From Morinoia aosen (Eukaryota > Arthropoda > Malacostraca > Amphipoda > Talitridae), in the NCBI GenBank assembly GCA_030386875.1, contig CM059562.1:67020201-67084200 (forward strand): 64,000 bases of DNA, given 5' to 3'. Below, in pieces: positions 61,801-64,000 of the stretch (position 1 is the first letter of the stretch; each line of letters opens with the position of its first letter). The notes under the pieces are model-generated. The model did no database searches, had not been told where the DNA came from, and saw only the letters and a program-made list of their open reading frames with translations. The position numbers and the translations under genes were made by a program.

Positions 61801-64000
61801 CTCCATCAATTTCTTCAACTCTCTGGGGAATTCGCTTCATGTGATGTTCAAGAGAGATGGCGATCTGTGTATAAGCTCGCACTTATGTAGGAAACATATT
61901 CTTAAATTTTTCTCACAATTTCAAGTCGTTCAAGTTCTATTAATTCATTTCCCTGCCAGTTTTATGCCTTTGTTGGGTCACGAATTCCTCAAATGCAATT
62001 AACGCTCTCATCGATTGCAAAATTATCAAATAGCCGGCAATTTTCTCACAACATTAAGCACGTATGACACATTTTTTGCTCATTTAGGTCTTGGATAACA
62101 TGGGTTCATTGTTTCTTCACCTCCTTAGTGAAGCCTTCCCTCGGCGACGACGCTTGTTCCGCCCTAACTTAATGTTCACGACCGGTGACGCTAAGCATGG
62201 ATCGAACCAAGAGCAAGAATTCAATTTTGGAACAATTTTCAGGAGAGCGTTCGAATTATCAGATGGGTTCGTATGTTTACACGCTGTGGTCGGAACCGAT
62301 CGTGCCTGAGTGTCCTCTCCGCTACACGACTTCCAAGTTTCTGGTGTTCAGTTCTTGTCCGTCCATCCCGCCCTCAAGTCGACCCACATCTCAACGACCG
62401 GCGAGTCGACCAAACGCGGTCGCTTGGTTTTTGAGAGGCTGCGAGCACAATCTAAATATGTGATTGCGCGCCAGCAATGTGTTTTTTTCATCCCGAAAGA
62501 GGATGCATGAAAGATTGCAATAACCACAATGTCTGCTCGTACATTCGATGCGGACATTCTATTATACACGTGATGTTCAGTTTATTCATCAGCGTACTGA
62601 AATTTGTGTGAAAATTAACCAAGATCCAAACGTCAATTCAAGATATTGTCCACTACTGAAATTGAATTGCTCAGTATCAGGGTTAGAGGAAAAAATTGAA
62701 GGAAATTAGAATAAGCGTTCAAAACGAAAATAGTGAACGCTTTAGTTAATTTATTCAATAGTGAACGCTTCTTTCTTACTACTCAAGACTTAAAAAATCA
62801 CTAAAATAGTTTTCCCAAGCTTCAAAATATTTAATCGTACTCTAATACTCTGATAACGGTGAAAGCAAACTCAAGTCAAAGCTTGGAGAAATAATCACTA
62901 TTTTTTTTGGGTCTTGGAGGAAAAAAGAGAACTCAAAATCGCAAACTTCGAGGTCATTCCATGATGTCAGAAAATTAATCAAGTGACCGGTGATGTTCGT
63001 CCTGTTTTTTCCATTCGAGCTCGTGTATAGTGCATGAGAAATTACTATTAATCGGTCATGAAAAGCACGAAAAGTATTACCTTCAATTAGCTGAGGTAGC
63101 ATTCATTCTCAGGTCTAGCACTGCCACCCTCTCAGACCTTGTACCAAGCATTGAAAACACGGGTCAGACTAGAAATCAAATCCTGCTTTGAAGGATGAGA
63201 AAAAAAATTGCAGGACGACATGCCTAGTACGGTGGAAGGCATTGTTACGTGCAGGAAGGTAGGGTGTTGAGTGTCCCTAAGTCTCCTAATGAGATACAAT
63301 ACAGCTACTTGGATGCTCCAGCTTTCCAATTAGGCAGGCGCTCGCTCCTGAACACTACAGGCATGGCAATGACGGCGTCTCACGTGGAACACTTGTATTC
63401 AAACAATCATTCACGGCAGCGAACTTTTGCCATCTTCAAAAATGCGTCATTCTGCGGTACTTCACTTAAATGTTCGTAATTCACTTGAGGTGGTGGCATC
63501 CCTGCAGTTCGCACGAAGTGCACAACCGTCAGACAATAAGCAATTAGAAAAGATAAAAGACGGACCTGCGAGAGATATGATGTCATTGCTGGCGCCCTGA
63601 AGCACTGTTTACTTGCATGATGGATGCAGATCAATTACTCAGTCCGTCCATCGCAGAGATTGGGCTTCAGATGCACGAAATTATCCCAGATGAGTCGGCA
63701 AAAAACGTCTTGCTCTGGATTGACTATTCTTCTCCAGTCAAGGTTTCGAATTGGAGTGTGAATACGCGTCTGCGCTGCTGGCTTTCCCCAGCGTCAGAAT
63801 TGTTGCAATATAATTTGTTTTGTGTCTCTCTTTTGAATGTATATGCGCGCGTAATTGTAAGATAAAAGTTCTGCAGTATAATGTAATACTGTTAAACCTG
63901 AGTACGTAGTATCCTTATCAGCAGTTCTTCCTAACAAAAATTTAATTACTCAAATTCTTGAAATTTTTCCAACAGCTGATTATCGTCAGAAGAATCCCGT
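58847..64000. other. Unassigned sequence
   Basis: GC-richer patches at 60040-60290 (open minus frame 59994-60365, 123 codons) and 62090-62470 (plus frames of 72 and 92 codons) carry no recognisable domain, and neither has a convincing acceptor and donor pair. The window ends in AT-rich DNA with no gene identified at the edge. Confidence 0.45.

Noticed and set aside
62180..62260. tRNA gene on the minus strand (ggttcgatcc at 62199-62210)
   Set aside because: The B-box match is good, but there is no A box at the right distance and no acceptor-stem pairing.

Overview
The window looks like gene-poor nuclear DNA from a eukaryote, most likely an arthropod. By eye it is AT-rich (well under 45% G+C). 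It lacks the dense co-oriented ORFs and ribosome-binding sites of bacterial DNA. It carries decayed Tc1/mariner-type transposase remnants, a foldback MITE-like element, a tRNA-derived SINE and many minisatellites. The arthropod guess rests on that repeat style only and is weak. No complete protein-coding gene, rRNA, functional tRNA or CRISPR array can be supported.

Layout. 1-8.6 kb is mostly featureless AT-rich DNA with a foldback near 1.1 kb and short 59-bp and 25-bp tandem repeats. 8.6-10.4 kb is an accessory cluster: a short GC3-rich ORF, two copies of a dispersed repeat block in opposite orientation, a G-quadruplex-prone tract and a 376-bp foldback element. 11.3-14.0 kb holds a degenerate 35-bp minisatellite and then a 1.34-kb array of a 20-bp unit (about 67 copies), which alone creates the two longest reading frames of the window. 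15-31 kb is largely unassigned, with 27-bp, about 24-bp, 33-bp and 74-bp repeats and several exon-like islands; the best is 29601-29752 on the minus strand. 32.7-33.1 kb is a 38-bp minisatellite that is nearly stop-free in all six frames. 40.5-41.1 kb carries 88-bp and about 160-bp repeats. 42.2-44.0 kb has a pyrimidine-rich tract, a 29-bp repeat, sites resembling recursive splice sites and a GC-rich exon candidate. 45.3-46.1 kb has a possible hAT end and a Tc1 transposase fossil. 47.6-48.2 kb has an exon candidate and an in-frame 26-codon duplication. 56.1-56.9 kb is a second, better preserved Tc1 fossil, and 58.5-58.85 kb a SINE beside a GT-rich 28-bp repeat.

How it works together: no pathway or operon can be read from the window. 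The most economical reading is intergenic or long-intron DNA, possibly with a few short exons of one or more genes extending beyond it, overlaid by dead transposons and tandem repeats. Exon candidates rest on open frame, local G+C at codon third position and splice-site matches. Such signals also arise by chance in 64 kb, so their confidence is low. I did not find a convincing new biological system; the most checkable novelties are the 376-bp foldback element, the higher-order structure in the 20-bp array and the in-frame duplication at 48 kb.
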